Notes: generated from the letters alone by a model not told the origin. A DNA stretch of 64,000 nucleotides from JACOTV01 sp964579395 (GCA_964579395.1 CAZOFT010000007.1:17415-81414), one strand, 5' to 3'; shown: positions 31,988 through 40,765, counted from the first letter of the stretch. Made by a program: numbers and translations.

Positions 31988-32668
31988 ATGCCCCATGCAT
32001 CTATATCACATATTGCGATAATCCCCGACGGCAACCGCCGCTGGGCGCGTGACCATGATTTGCACACATATGAAGGTCATCAAAAAGGATTTGAGGTCAT
32101 TTCTGATTTGGGTCGTCACATCAGAGAAATCGGCATCCCGATATTTACCGTGTGGGCCTTTTCCACAGAAAACTGGAAGCGAGATCCTGCTGAGGTAAAG
32201 TACCTGATGCAGATTTATGAGAAGTGGTTTCAGTCCAATTTGGAAACAGCCAAAGAAGAAGAGATCCGCATTGTGCATATCGGTCGACGCGATCGTATAC
32301 CGCAGAGTTTGAAGCAAACGATTGAAATGTGCGAGCAGGAGACTGCATCACACACCCAACATACACTCGTTGTAGCACTTGATTATGGCGGGCGTGACGA
32401 AGTGGCGCGCGCCGCAGCACGAGCCAAAATGCAGGATGAGGAAGAAGAATCCTTTGCTTCCTATTTGGATACAGCCCAGCTTGAAAATCCAAATCCCGAC
32501 CTGGTTATTCGAACCAGTGGCGAGATGCGCACATCCGGATTTATGATCTGGCAAGCAGCATATGCTGAGTGGATTTTTCGAAAAAAACATCTCCCTGATT
32601 TTACCCGCGAAGATCTGAATGATTGCATTGCGGAGTTTGAAGAGCGCCAGAGACGCTACGGGAAATGA
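31988..32668 (+). CDS. uppS: Undecaprenyl-diphosphate synthase (cis-prenyltransferase)
   Basis: 226 residues. IIPDGNRRWARDHDL (catalytic Asp in PDGNRRWA), YEGHQKGFEVI, WAFSTENWKRDP, LDYGGRDE and DLVIRTSGEMRTSGFMIWQA are all family hallmarks. It adds IPP units in cis to make the lipid carrier for peptidoglycan and glycan assembly. It consumes the IPP/DMAPP made by the mevalonate operon 1.4 kb upstream. Confidence 0.97.
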   Translation: MPHASISHIAIIPDGNRRWARDHDLHTYEGHQKGFEVISDLGRHIREIGIPIFTVWAFSTENWKRDPAEVKYLMQIYEKWFQSNLETAKEEEIRIVHIGRRDRIPQSLKQTIEMCEQETASHTQHTLVVALDYGGRDEVARAAARAKMQDEEEESFASYLDTAQLENPNPDLVIRTSGEMRTSGFMIWQAAYAEWIFRKKHLPDFTREDLNDCIAEFEERQRRYGK

Positions 32669-32702
32669 TAGAATAAAAGTGTCGACAGTCGTCTGATTTT
32701 TT

Positions 32703-33743
32703 ATGTTTGATCCACAGTATCGTATTACCAATAAGATGCTTATGTCGATTGCAAAGATCGAAGCGGCAGAAGAAGTGATTCGCCAGGCGCCTTTGTTGCC
32801 TTTGTGGGAAAAGCAGTTTAAAGAAGATGCGGTGGTGCGCTCTGTCTATCACGGCACACACATTGAGGGCAATCGATTGCAGATGGATGAGGCCAAAGAT
32901 GTACTGATGGGGCGCGAGATTCTTGCGCGGCCTCGCGATATTCAGGAGGTTATCAACTATCGCCGTGTGATGCAGTATATTGACGATGAGGCCAAGCGCG
33001 GTATGGAACGAATCACCGAACAGGTTGTTTTGAAGCTTCACCGATTAGTCACAGAAAAGATTCTTGATGAGGAAAAGACGGGGCAGTATCGCAACACGCA
33101 AGTTGTCATCAAAAACTCTGAAAACGGTGAGGTCACCTTTCGGCCTCCTCCTCCCCTGGAAGTACCCTATCTGATGCGCGAGTTTTTGTATTGGGTCAAT
33201 AAAGAAGACGAAGACATCCATCCGCTGTTGCGAGCGGGCATCGCTCATCACGAGTTTGTGCGCATCCATCCGTTTGTCGATGGTAATGGGCGCGTGGGTC
33301 GCGGGCTGGCTACGCTGATGCTGTTTATGGGCGGTTATGACATCCGCCGCTTTTTCTCGCTTGAGGAATTTTATGACAAAGATGCAGCCACGTATTATGA
33401 ACACTTGCAAAAAGCATCGGCAGGAGACCTAACCAGTTGGCTAGAGTATTTTACTTGGGGAGCATCAGTCGAGTTTGAGCGCGTCAAAGAGAAAGTGCTT
33501 CGTATTTCGCGTGACGCAAAGGCAAAAGAGCGCATCGGCGGTAAGCAGATATTTCTTAATGAGCGACAGATCAAGATTATCGAATACATCAATGATGTCG
33601 GCTACATTCAAAACAAGATGTTCGGATCCCTGGCTCCTGATGTGTCTGAAGACACGATTCTTCGCGACATCAAAGACCTCATCGAACAGGGTCTTATTAA
33701 AAAAGTCGGCAGCACAAAAAGCGCCCGCTATGTATTAACATAG
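32703..33743 (+). CDS. Fic-family AMP transferase with C-terminal winged helix
   Basis: 346 residues. The Fic motif HPFVDGNGRVGR lies at 189-200, with an N-terminal inhibitory-helix region YHGTHIEGNRL (Glu55). The usual inhibitory motif is S/T-x-x-x-E-G/N. Here a Gly sits in the S/T place, so inhibition may be altered. The last about 65 residues (NERQIKIIEYINDVGYIQNK, EDTILRDIKDLIEQGLIKKV) form a winged helix. This two-domain layout is common in bacterial Fic proteins that modify cytoplasmic targets. No antitoxin is adjacent. Confidence 0.93.
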   Translation: MFDPQYRITNKMLMSIAKIEAAEEVIRQAPLLPLWEKQFKEDAVVRSVYHGTHIEGNRLQMDEAKDVLMGREILARPRDIQEVINYRRVMQYIDDEAKRGMERITEQVVLKLHRLVTEKILDEEKTGQYRNTQVVIKNSENGEVTFRPPPPLEVPYLMREFLYWVNKEDEDIHPLLRAGIAHHEFVRIHPFVDGNGRVGRGLATLMLFMGGYDIRRFFSLEEFYDKDAATYYEHLQKASAGDLTSWLEYFTWGASVEFERVKEKVLRISRDAKAKERIGGKQIFLNERQIKIIEYINDVGYIQNKMFGSLAPDVSEDTILRDIKDLIEQGLIKKVGSTKSARYVLT

Positions 33744-33744
33744 T

Positions 33745-33824
33745 TGTTGGTTGGTAGTTGATGGTTTGTGGTCGAACCATGCTTATGAACTCTCAACTAA
33801 CAACAATCAACTCATAACTCATGT
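33745..33824. repeat. GT-rich/AC-rich imperfect inverted repeat
   Basis: A GT-rich run (TAGTTGTTGGTTGGTAGTTG) is followed after about 25 bases by an AC-rich run (CAACTAACAACAATCAACTC). The two can pair imperfectly. It lies between fic and the ligase gene and could be a weak terminator or repeat remnant. No other copy is seen in the window. Confidence 0.35.
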
Positions 33825-35612
33825 ATGTTGTTTTCCCGCCTCGCACACTACTTTGAAACGATAGAAAAAGAATCTTCTCGCTTGGGTATGACGGAACATT
33901 TGTCAGATCTGTTTAAGGAGCTTTCGACCGAGCACGATGAGTTTGCAAAAACCATGTACCTGCTGCAGGGCCGTGTGGCGCCCCAATATGTAGCGCTGGA
34001 GTTTGGGATGGCCACAAAGCTGGTGGCTCGCGCTGCTGCTTCTTCGATGAATATGGATATTCGAGACTTCCAAAAAGAGCTCGATCGTCGGGGTGATATC
34101 GGGCTCACCGTTGAGCATTTCAAACAACAATACACATCGTTTGAGCAGGAAGACTTGCCGGTGGCGCAGGTATTTGAGCGACTGGAGCGGTTGGCCAAAG
34201 AGTCAGGTGACGGATCGATGGATCGCAAAATGAGCCTTTTGGCGCATCTGATTTCTCAGCTTGATCCGGTCTCTTGCAGATACCTCGTGCGCATCCCGGC
34301 TGGGCAAATGCGCCTGGGATTTTCTGACATGACCGTACTGGATGCGTATTCGTGGATGGTAAGTGGTGACAAAGCACATCGATCTGCCATAGAAGCAGCC
34401 TTTCATGTAAGGCCAGACTTGGGATATATCGGCACCCGGGTCAAAGAAAAAGGAATGAAGGGCTTGGATTCTGTTGCACCGGCTGTGGGTACCCCGATCC
34501 TGATGATGCGCGCGGAGCGGCTATCAAGCGGCGAAGAGATTGTGGGGAAGATCGGCAAGTGTGCCATTGAGCCAAAGTTTGACGGATTTCGTATGCAGGT
34601 GCATGTAAAGCGTCATGCAAAAAATGACCCCACTATTCATTTGTTTTCACGCAATCTGGAAGATATGACCTACATGTTTCCTGATCTGGTGGCCGGAGTG
34701 CTGAAAGATCTGCAGGCGGATGAGGCGATTTTTGAAGGTGAGGCAATCGGATATGATCCCAAAACAGACAAACTCTTACCCTTTCAGGAGACCGTGCAGC
34801 GTAAGCGCAAATATGACATTGAAGAAAAAGCAGCAGAGATTCCGCTTCGACTGTTTGTGTTTGATGTGCTGTGGGTTGATGGGAAAAGCTATATCAATGA
34901 GTCATTTATCGATCGACGACACGCAGTGCAAAAACTTTTTCCCAAAGCAGGGCATAAGACAGTGCAGGTGGCCACCGAAGAGCTCACTGATGATCCGGCC
35001 CGTATTGAAGAGATTTTTGACACGGCAATCGGTGAAGGGCTTGAAGGTATTTTGGCAAAAAAACTGGATGGTATATATCAGGCGGGAGCACGCGGGTATA
35101 ACTGGATTAAGCTCAAACGCAGTTATTCAAGTAAGATTGACGACACGATTGACTGTGTGGTGATGGGCTATGATTATGGTCAGGGAAAGCGAACCGATTT
35201 TGGGATCGGTGCATTTTTGGTAGGAGTATATGATGAGGCAGAAGACCGCTATGTGTCGGTTTCAAAAATCGGCACCGGCCTCACAGATGATGAATGGCGC
35301 GAAATGAAAGAGCGCTGTGATACAGTGGGCACAGATCAAAAACCTGCCTTATTTGAGGTGGATTCGGCGATGTCATGTGCAGTGTGGGTGCAGCCCAAGA
35401 TAGTGGTTGAAATCAAGGCAGATGAAATTACCCGCTCCGCTATGCATACGGCCGGGCGTATCATGAAGGCCACAAAGTCCGGACATGGTCAAACCGTTGA
35501 TGAGTCGGGGTATGCGCTGCGATTTCCCCGTCTGGTGCGATTTCGCGATGACAAAAAGCCAGAGGATGCCACGTCACTCACCGAGGTAAAAGCGCTTTAT
35601 ACAGCGCAGTAA
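33825..35612 (+). CDS. lig: ATP-dependent DNA ligase (archaeal/eukaryotic type)
   Basis: 595 residues, similar to archaeal Lig. An N-terminal helical DNA-binding domain (about 1-215) precedes the adenylation domain with motif I IEPKFDGFRMQVH (Lys251), motif III LFVFDVLWVDG, motif IV EGLEGILAKK and motif V WIKLKRSY. An OB domain follows (DCVVMGYDYGQGKRTDFGIG, then VSKIGTGLTDDEW). It seals nicks using ATP instead of NAD+. The 3' end overlaps the converging glycosyltransferase by 35 bases. Confidence 0.95.
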   Translation: MLFSRLAHYFETIEKESSRLGMTEHLSDLFKELSTEHDEFAKTMYLLQGRVAPQYVALEFGMATKLVARAAASSMNMDIRDFQKELDRRGDIGLTVEHFKQQYTSFEQEDLPVAQVFERLERLAKESGDGSMDRKMSLLAHLISQLDPVSCRYLVRIPAGQMRLGFSDMTVLDAYSWMVSGDKAHRSAIEAAFHVRPDLGYIGTRVKEKGMKGLDSVAPAVGTPILMMRAERLSSGEEIVGKIGKCAIEPKFDGFRMQVHVKRHAKNDPTIHLFSRNLEDMTYMFPDLVAGVLKDLQADEAIFEGEAIGYDPKTDKLLPFQETVQRKRKYDIEEKAAEIPLRLFVFDVLWVDGKSYINESFIDRRHAVQKLFPKAGHKTVQVATEELTDDPARIEEIFDTAIGEGLEGILAKKLDGIYQAGARGYNWIKLKRSYSSKIDDTIDCVVMGYDYGQGKRTDFGIGAFLVGVYDEAEDRYVSVSKIGTGLTDDEWREMKERCDTVGTDQKPALFEVDSAMSCAVWVQPKIVVEIKADEITRSAMHTAGRIMKATKSGHGQTVDESGYALRFPRLVRFRDDKKPEDATSLTEVKALYTAQ

Positions 35613-36300
35613 AGCGAAGCGGCGTGTTTGGGTCATGTGCTTTCAACGTATACTCAATGCGTCGAGGATAGTCGACAAGAATCTCATAGGGATTTCGCTT
35701 CAGCCTTCGTGCCGATGTGTGGTTGATGAGGTCATATGCAACGATGGTTGTGTACCCGCCTTCATGTAAGTGATATCCCAAATCTGCATCTTCGTGAAAC
35801 CGCTGATTGTCTGTACAGGTGGCGCTTCCGATCTTCTCCCATGCAGTTTTGCGAAGCGCGTGGTTTGGGCCGTAGGTAAGGATATACCCGATTGAGTCGT
35901 ATACGATTTCTGCTGCGCGAATAAGCTGATTGGTGCAGGAGATTGAAAAGTCATAAAATACCGTTGGACCGGTTATTGCATCTACGCCCACATCAGAAAA
36001 TCGCTTCTCTATCGTTGCAATCCAATCGGGGGGCGGTCGACAATCGGCATCGGTGCGGGCGATAATATCTCCTTTTGCCGCACTATATCCTGCATTTCTG
36101 GCATGGGCCATACCTTGTTGTTTCTCAGTAATCAGACACACATTTTTATATGAAGCAACGATCCTGGCAGTTTGGTCAGTGCTATTATTGTCTACAACAA
36201 TAATCTCATCTGCCGGGCGACTCTGGCGACTCAAAGCATCAAGACAAGCACCAATATAGCGCTCTTCATTGTATGCCGGTATGACAACTGATATCTTCAT
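35578..36300 (-). CDS. Family 2 glycosyltransferase, tandem copy 1
   Basis: 240 residues from the ATG at 36300 (MKISVVIPAYNEERYIGACL). GT-A features are VVDNNSTDQT, GDIIARTDADCRPPPDWI (DxD-like) and a later HEDADLGYHLHEGGY. No membrane helix is evident. It is the last gene of a four-gene minus-strand operon (MFS, hydrolase, GT2, GT2). Part of its DNA (36030-36098) is identical to the neighbouring copy. The sugar donor and acceptor are not known. Confidence 0.9.
   Translation of the reverse strand: MKISVVIPAYNEERYIGACLDALSRQSRPADEIIVVDNNSTDQTARIVASYKNVCLITEKQQGMAHARNAGYSAAKGDIIARTDADCRPPPDWIATIEKRFSDVGVDAITGPTVFYDFSISCTNQLIRAAEIVYDSIGYILTYGPNHALRKTAWEKIGSATCTDNQRFHEDADLGYHLHEGGYTTIVAYDLINHTSARRLKRNPYEILVDYPRRIEYTLKAHDPNTPLRFTALYKALLPR
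36030..36098. repeat. 69-bp perfect direct repeat, copy 1 (inside GT2 gene)
   Basis: Identical base for base to 36791-36859. It encodes the RNAGYSAAKGDIIARTDADC-RPP region in both genes. Flanking DNA differs. Confidence 0.9.
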
Positions 36301-36326
36301 AACATGTTGGTTTGACAGCATTTCTC

Positions 36327-37061
36327 CTAGAAGGTCTGATCTTCAAACAGGCGTTGACGTAGTCGTGCGTTGATGCTGCTTCGCACGGAATAATGTTTGC
36401 GAATTGTTTTGGCAGCACGCATCGGATATTCGACAAAAAAGGCAAGAGGATCTTTCATGATGCGGCGGCCGGATGTCTTCATAACAAGAAGCGGGTCATA
36501 TTTGATGGTGCCGCCTGCTTTATGGATATGAATTGACAAGTCGTAATCTTCGTGCACTTCATTATCGTCAAGACAGACATCTTTTTTTACTTTATTCCAC
36601 ATATCACGGGTGATCGCTGCGCTGGGGCCATGTAAAAGCGGGTATTCTAAAATACGTCGCATCATGGTTGCATATGAGTCAAACAGTTGGGATATATTTT
36701 GACGCGAAAGTTCATAGTAGCGAAGCGGCCCGGTCACTGCATCAATATCTTCACGGATAAAGTTTTGTTCAATACGACGCAGCCAGCCACGGGGCGGTCG
36801 ACAATCGGCATCGGTGCGGGCGATAATATCTCCTTTTGCCGCACTATATCCTGCATTTCGGGCTGGTGTGATGCCCTGAATCGGCTCGTGAATGATAGTG
36901 ATTTGCGGGTATTTACTGGCAATGTCGACCGTGGCGTCGGTGCAGTTATTGTCTACGACAATAATCTCATCTGCCGGGCGGGTTTGGTCCAGGAGGGCGT
37001 TGATGCAAGATTCAATATACGCTTCTTCGTTGTGAACCGGTATGACGACTGATACTTTCAT
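36327..37061 (-). CDS. Family 2 glycosyltransferase, tandem copy 2
   Basis: 244 residues. MKVSVVIPVHNEEAYIESCI, VVDNNCTDATVDI, ARTDADCRPPRGWLRRIE and HEDYDLSIHIHKAGG mark the GT-A fold. The order matches the neighbouring copy throughout, so the two come from a duplication. Its start overlaps the hydrolase stop (ATGA) and it ends 26 bases before the next GT2. The acceptor is probably a surface glycan or lipid, not visible from sequence. Confidence 0.9.
   Translation of the reverse strand: MKVSVVIPVHNEEAYIESCINALLDQTRPADEIIVVDNNCTDATVDIASKYPQITIIHEPIQGITPARNAGYSAAKGDIIARTDADCRPPRGWLRRIEQNFIREDIDAVTGPLRYYELSRQNISQLFDSYATMMRRILEYPLLHGPSAAITRDMWNKVKKDVCLDDNEVHEDYDLSIHIHKAGGTIKYDPLLVMKTSGRRIMKDPLAFFVEYPMRAAKTIRKHYSVRSSINARLRQRLFEDQTF
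36791..36859. repeat. 69-bp perfect direct repeat, copy 2 (inside GT2 gene)
   Basis: Identical to 36030-36098, 761 bases apart and in the same orientation, within the paralogous gene. Confidence 0.9.
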
Positions 37062-37930
37062 GAATGTAAAAAGGTGTGTGCGGCGCGTGCAATTTCATCC
37101 GCGTTGGTAAAAATAGCCATATGACCACCTTTTTCGATACGTAGTAGTGTAGCACATTGGAAGCGCTTCGCAAAGCTGATTGTGCCGTTTTTAGGATAAT
37201 AGATGTCACGGTCGCCCCCGATCACCAGTGTGGGAGTTTGTATAGTTTTGTACAGGTGATCAAAGGGTATTGTGGCAATAGCCATGCCCAGCTGTGCATA
37301 GTAACGCATGCCAACATTGTTTAAGTCTTGCCAGAGACGCAACAGGTCAACATCGTGGATGTATCTTTTTTTTGACATAAGCACGTCCTGTTTTCGATAC
37401 CAGGTCGCAGGCCACCAGCGCGTGACAAACGATACTATCCATGAAAATGGTGGGTGACGAAACGGGAGAAGAAGTGGCGGTATGCTGCTGCCGGTGTTGA
37501 CGAGAATGAGGTGTGTGTAGTAGGTTGGATACGTGTGAGAAAGAAGCTGTGCGATCATGCCGCCCAGACAGTGTCCCAGCAACACAACCTGTGCTGGCGG
37601 CGTACCGATCGCACGTTGGATGCTATGCTGAATCGGCTCCAAAAATGCACGCTGGGAAGGGAGAGTTTGGGGATTGTCTGATCGGCTTGATTTGCCGTGA
37701 TTTGGGGGGTCTACCAGTAAAAAGGCAGACTCTTCATGGTCAAGTGACTGCAGTTCATTGAGCACCCATTTCCAGGATGCAATAGTTCCGCCGTTTCCGG
37801 GCAGCATCACGTAGATACGCTTGTATTGGCTTGGTGCAATAAGCTTTGCAAAAATACCTTCATGGGTAGTTTCGGTGGTTGTAAAACCAGGAAAGTGCGG
37901 AAACAGATCATCTTGGCTCATGGTGGTCAT
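37058..37930 (-). CDS. Alpha/beta hydrolase with Cys in the nucleophile position
   Basis: 290 residues, starting in an ATGA overlap with the MFS stop. The fold motifs are YVMLPGNGGTIASW (oxyanion loop), LLVDPPNHGKSS, the elbow LLGHCLGGMIAQ, GGDRDIYYP (Asp) and KGGHMAIF (His). The elbow residue is Cys121 where most relatives have Ser (GxSxG), as in dienelactone hydrolases. No signal peptide. The substrate may be an ester or thioester connected with the co-transcribed exporter or glycosyltransferases. Confidence 0.85.
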   Translation of the reverse strand: MTTMSQDDLFPHFPGFTTTETTHEGIFAKLIAPSQYKRIYVMLPGNGGTIASWKWVLNELQSLDHEESAFLLVDPPNHGKSSRSDNPQTLPSQRAFLEPIQHSIQRAIGTPPAQVVLLGHCLGGMIAQLLSHTYPTYYTHLILVNTGSSIPPLLLPFRHPPFSWIVSFVTRWWPATWYRKQDVLMSKKRYIHDVDLLRLWQDLNNVGMRYYAQLGMAIATIPFDHLYKTIQTPTLVIGGDRDIYYPKNGTISFAKRFQCATLLRIEKGGHMAIFTNADEIARAAHTFLHS

Positions 37931-39171
37931 TGGTGGGTCGGCTTGGTGGTGACCAGATATATAAAAGCTGCGCACCCGGAGACGATAGCTGCAACAACAA
38001 TCGGCGCTTCTGCCTGAAGAGATGCTGCCAGAAATCCTGAAGCTAAGGGGGGAATCATTTGTGCTACCGCATACACGCTGGCATTGAGGCCGAGGATTTT
38101 CCCTTGCGAATTATCTCCTGCCTGCATGCTCACTTGTGCCAAAATGCTCATCTGCGCCAATGCAGTGGCCACGGCAAAAAGAGCTGCCGCAATAAGAAGC
38201 ATCCACACTTGATGAATGAGAAACAGAGCACCAATCATGATAGTGTAGCCGGTAAGTGACGCGATAATAGTGGTTCGATTATGGACGCGGTCTAAAATTG
38301 CGCGACTGATCCCGATTTGAGTAATGGCAATCCAGATTCCCACAAATCCAAAAAACTCCCCGATTTGCGATTCAGTAAAGTTGAAGTTTTTATATAAAAA
38401 TACGTTGATGAAAGAGGCAAAAAAAGTAAAACTTGCTTGGTACAAAAACCCTACAAGGAAAATAATACGCATTTGTTTGAGTTCGTACGCAGAAGAGATA
38501 TTTGTTAATGACTGCAGCCAGTTAATCTCTTCTTCATGTGGGCGCTTCAGTGTTTCTGGCAAAAAGATGCTTATAGAAAGTGCGCTGAGTATGCTGAGAA
38601 TCGTGGCAAACACAAACGGCGTGACAATCGTGAACCAAGGCATAATATGAGGATCAATCAGTTTGCCGCCCAGATAAGGCCCGAGCACCATGCCGATTCC
38701 GAATCCGGCACCGATGATGCCAAACTGTTTGGCACGTGCGCGTGGTTCGTAGAGGTCTGCCACGATTGCCTGTGTAATTGAGAGGTTGCCGCCCGATGCT
38801 CCCGCCATCGCTTTGGCAATAAACAGAAGCGGCAGCAATTTGTAAGCAAGACCCACCGCAAACAATCCGTTAGATACAGACATCGCCAGCATGGAGATGG
38901 TAAGGAGTTTTTTGCGTCCCATGCGATCAGAAAACTGACCCCAAATCGGCGCCGTAAAAAACTGGAAGAATGGATATACCGCAATAAGCAGTCCGAACAA
39001 AATATAGCCATGCTGCGTTGACATACCCGGCCCAAGCAATGTGTGCGGCGAGGATGGGTTTGTAAAAAGAGCAGGCAGCAAAGGCAAAACAATCCCAAAC
39101 CCAATCAGATCAAGCAGGGTAACAAAAAACAGTATCGTGATGGGTTTTATGCGAAAAACATATCGACTCAT
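37927..39171 (-). CDS. Major facilitator superfamily exporter (TetA-like)
   Basis: 414 residues with 12 predicted helices. Features are ITILFFVTLLDLIGFGIVLP (helix 1 with the drug-antiporter style D-G-P residues), APIWGQFSDRMGRKKLL (motif A between helices 2 and 3) and GFGIGMVLGPYLGGKL (motif C, antiporter). The motif-C match supports a proton-coupled efflux pump. First gene of the operon continuing into the hydrolase and two GT2 genes. A resistance phenotype cannot be inferred. Confidence 0.92.
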   Translation of the reverse strand: MSRYVFRIKPITILFFVTLLDLIGFGIVLPLLPALFTNPSSPHTLLGPGMSTQHGYILFGLLIAVYPFFQFFTAPIWGQFSDRMGRKKLLTISMLAMSVSNGLFAVGLAYKLLPLLFIAKAMAGASGGNLSITQAIVADLYEPRARAKQFGIIGAGFGIGMVLGPYLGGKLIDPHIMPWFTIVTPFVFATILSILSALSISIFLPETLKRPHEEEINWLQSLTNISSAYELKQMRIIFLVGFLYQASFTFFASFINVFLYKNFNFTESQIGEFFGFVGIWIAITQIGISRAILDRVHNRTTIIASLTGYTIMIGALFLIHQVWMLLIAAALFAVATALAQMSILAQVSMQAGDNSQGKILGLNASVYAVAQMIPPLASGFLAASLQAEAPIVVAAIVSGCAAFIYLVTTKPTHQ

Positions 39172-39247
39172 ACAAGGTTACAAAATGAATTCCAAATCGG
39201 TATACTGATGAATATCCCTATTATACTGCTTTTGAGTAGTTTGACCC

Positions 39248-40048
39248 ATGAGATCAAGTGACGAATCAGTGCAAGACATTCGATACAGCGTCATCATTCC
39301 TGCTCTCAATGAAGAGCAATTTCTTCCGCTTCTTTTGCAAGATCTTTCAGTGCAATCTGATCGCATGTTTGAAGTGATTGTGGCTGATGGCGGATCCACC
39401 GATAACACGATTGCCGAAACACATCTCTTTGAAGCAGTGTTGCCGCGCTTGAGTATATTGCAGAGCAAGAAGGGAAACGTCGCGCATCAGAGAAATTTGG
39501 CTGCTGCAAAAGCACGCGGCGAGTACTTGATTTTTCTGGATGCTGATTCGCGTGTGCCGCGCGATTTTATTCACAAAGCACGTCAAGTCGTTCATTCTCA
39601 TCCGACCGGTCTCTATCTAACCTATTTTCATCCTGATTCAGACGCTATCGCGCTCAAGCTTTCTTATTGGCTCATGAACTGGTTTGTGTGTGCAGCTCGC
39701 TATTTCCCCCGTTCATTGTCTTCTGTGGGGTCGGTGATGGTGGCCCGCAAAGTCTTTGAAGAAATCGGTGGTTACGATGAATCAATCTATATCGGCGAAG
39801 ACCACAATCTTGTGAATCGTTGTAAGGCAGCGCGTCACAAAGTGTTTTGCAGCAGGCAGTTGCGTGTCACATTTTCACTGCGGCGCATAAGACAAGAAGG
39901 AATGTTTCGCTCTTTGTATATTCTCTTTTTTGGCATTGGATATGCATTGTTCAAAGGAGATATCAGAAAAAAATACTTCTCGTATGAAATGGGAGGATCA
40001 CAGTACGCTACTTCTTCTTCGAAGTCTCATACAAAAAAGAAGAAATGA
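39248..40048 (+). CDS. Family 2 glycosyltransferase with C-terminal hydrophobic segment
   Basis: 266 residues. YSVIIPALNEEQFLPLLLQD, VADGGSTDNT, ARGEYLIFLDADSRVPRDFI and GEDHNLVNRCK are GT-A motifs. A hydrophobic stretch (LYILFFGIGYALFKGD) near the C-terminus may lie at the membrane. It is not closely similar to the tandem pair at 35.6-37.1 kb. The 3' end overlaps the converging EEP gene by 41 bases. Confidence 0.88.
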   Translation: MRSSDESVQDIRYSVIIPALNEEQFLPLLLQDLSVQSDRMFEVIVADGGSTDNTIAETHLFEAVLPRLSILQSKKGNVAHQRNLAAAKARGEYLIFLDADSRVPRDFIHKARQVVHSHPTGLYLTYFHPDSDAIALKLSYWLMNWFVCAARYFPRSLSSVGSVMVARKVFEEIGGYDESIYIGEDHNLVNRCKAARHKVFCSRQLRVTFSLRRIRQEGMFRSLYILFFGIGYALFKGDIRKKYFSYEMGGSQYATSSSKSHTKKKK

Positions 40049-40748
40049 TTGGAAAGTGGTCTGAATGCGTATGCTCCAATAGCTCATTGGAGGAAAATGT
40101 CAGATTTTTGTAGAACACATAATCCAATTTGAGTTTGAGCGGAATCATTCCAAACACTTTCTGGGTATGAGTATGCGATAGATTGGCCGTCGCTTCAGTC
40201 AGTCCGTATTCAGCAAGCACTGACTCCAGATTTTTACGTCCGTATGGATAATTAAAATCGCCTGCCACTATAATCGGCTGATCTTTCGTCAGATTCGGAT
40301 CATCAAAGGTATTGAATATCTGCTTCATGCGAAGAGAGTTGGTGGCCACCGGTGTGAGGTGCATGTTGTAGGTGGTGAGCATCAATGAAGAGTCTTTTTT
40401 TGACACGAACTCAGTTTTCAGTACGGTTCGCGGCGTCTTTCGCTGTTGCACCAGGTATGTCAAGTGTTGATAAAAACTACTTGGCAGATGAAATGTTTGT
40501 GCACGCAAAAGTTCAAACTCGTGCGGATTGTAAAACGTTGCAACACCAAATATCTTTTTGCCGCGTCGGAAGCTGTTTGATACTTCTGCGATCTCATACC
40601 CCATCCCCAGAATGTGTTCAAAATACTTCTCATCAATACGCATCTCCTGAAACATTAGAATATCCGGCGCATGTTGTTCAAGAATCATGTGAATTGTAGG
40701 GAGAGCTTTGTTGTAGTGGAGATTGTACGTGAGTGCAGAGAGTTTCAT
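40008..40748 (-). CDS. Endonuclease/exonuclease/phosphatase (EEP) family protein
   Basis: 246 residues without signal peptide. EEP motifs appear in order: LTYNLHYNK (metal Asn), MFQEMRIDE (metal Glu), NMHLTPVATNS, VAGDFNYPYGRKN, KLDYVFYKNL and HSDHFPIIS (Asp-His pair). Members include exonuclease III relatives and phosphodiesterases. Substrate is unclear. A TATAAT lies 9 bases before its start. Confidence 0.87.
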   Translation of the reverse strand: MKLSALTYNLHYNKALPTIHMILEQHAPDILMFQEMRIDEKYFEHILGMGYEIAEVSNSFRRGKKIFGVATFYNPHEFELLRAQTFHLPSSFYQHLTYLVQQRKTPRTVLKTEFVSKKDSSLMLTTYNMHLTPVATNSLRMKQIFNTFDDPNLTKDQPIIVAGDFNYPYGRKNLESVLAEYGLTEATANLSHTHTQKVFGMIPLKLKLDYVFYKNLTFSSNELLEHTHSDHFPIISSFLYETSKKK

Positions 40749-40757
40749 TTCCTCATT

Positions 40758-40765
40758 ATTATACA
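40758..40765 (-). promoter_or_regulatory. -10 TG-TATAAT, EEP gene
   Basis: On the minus strand TATAAT (40763-40758) preceded by TG, 9 bases before ATG 40748. Confidence 0.5.
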
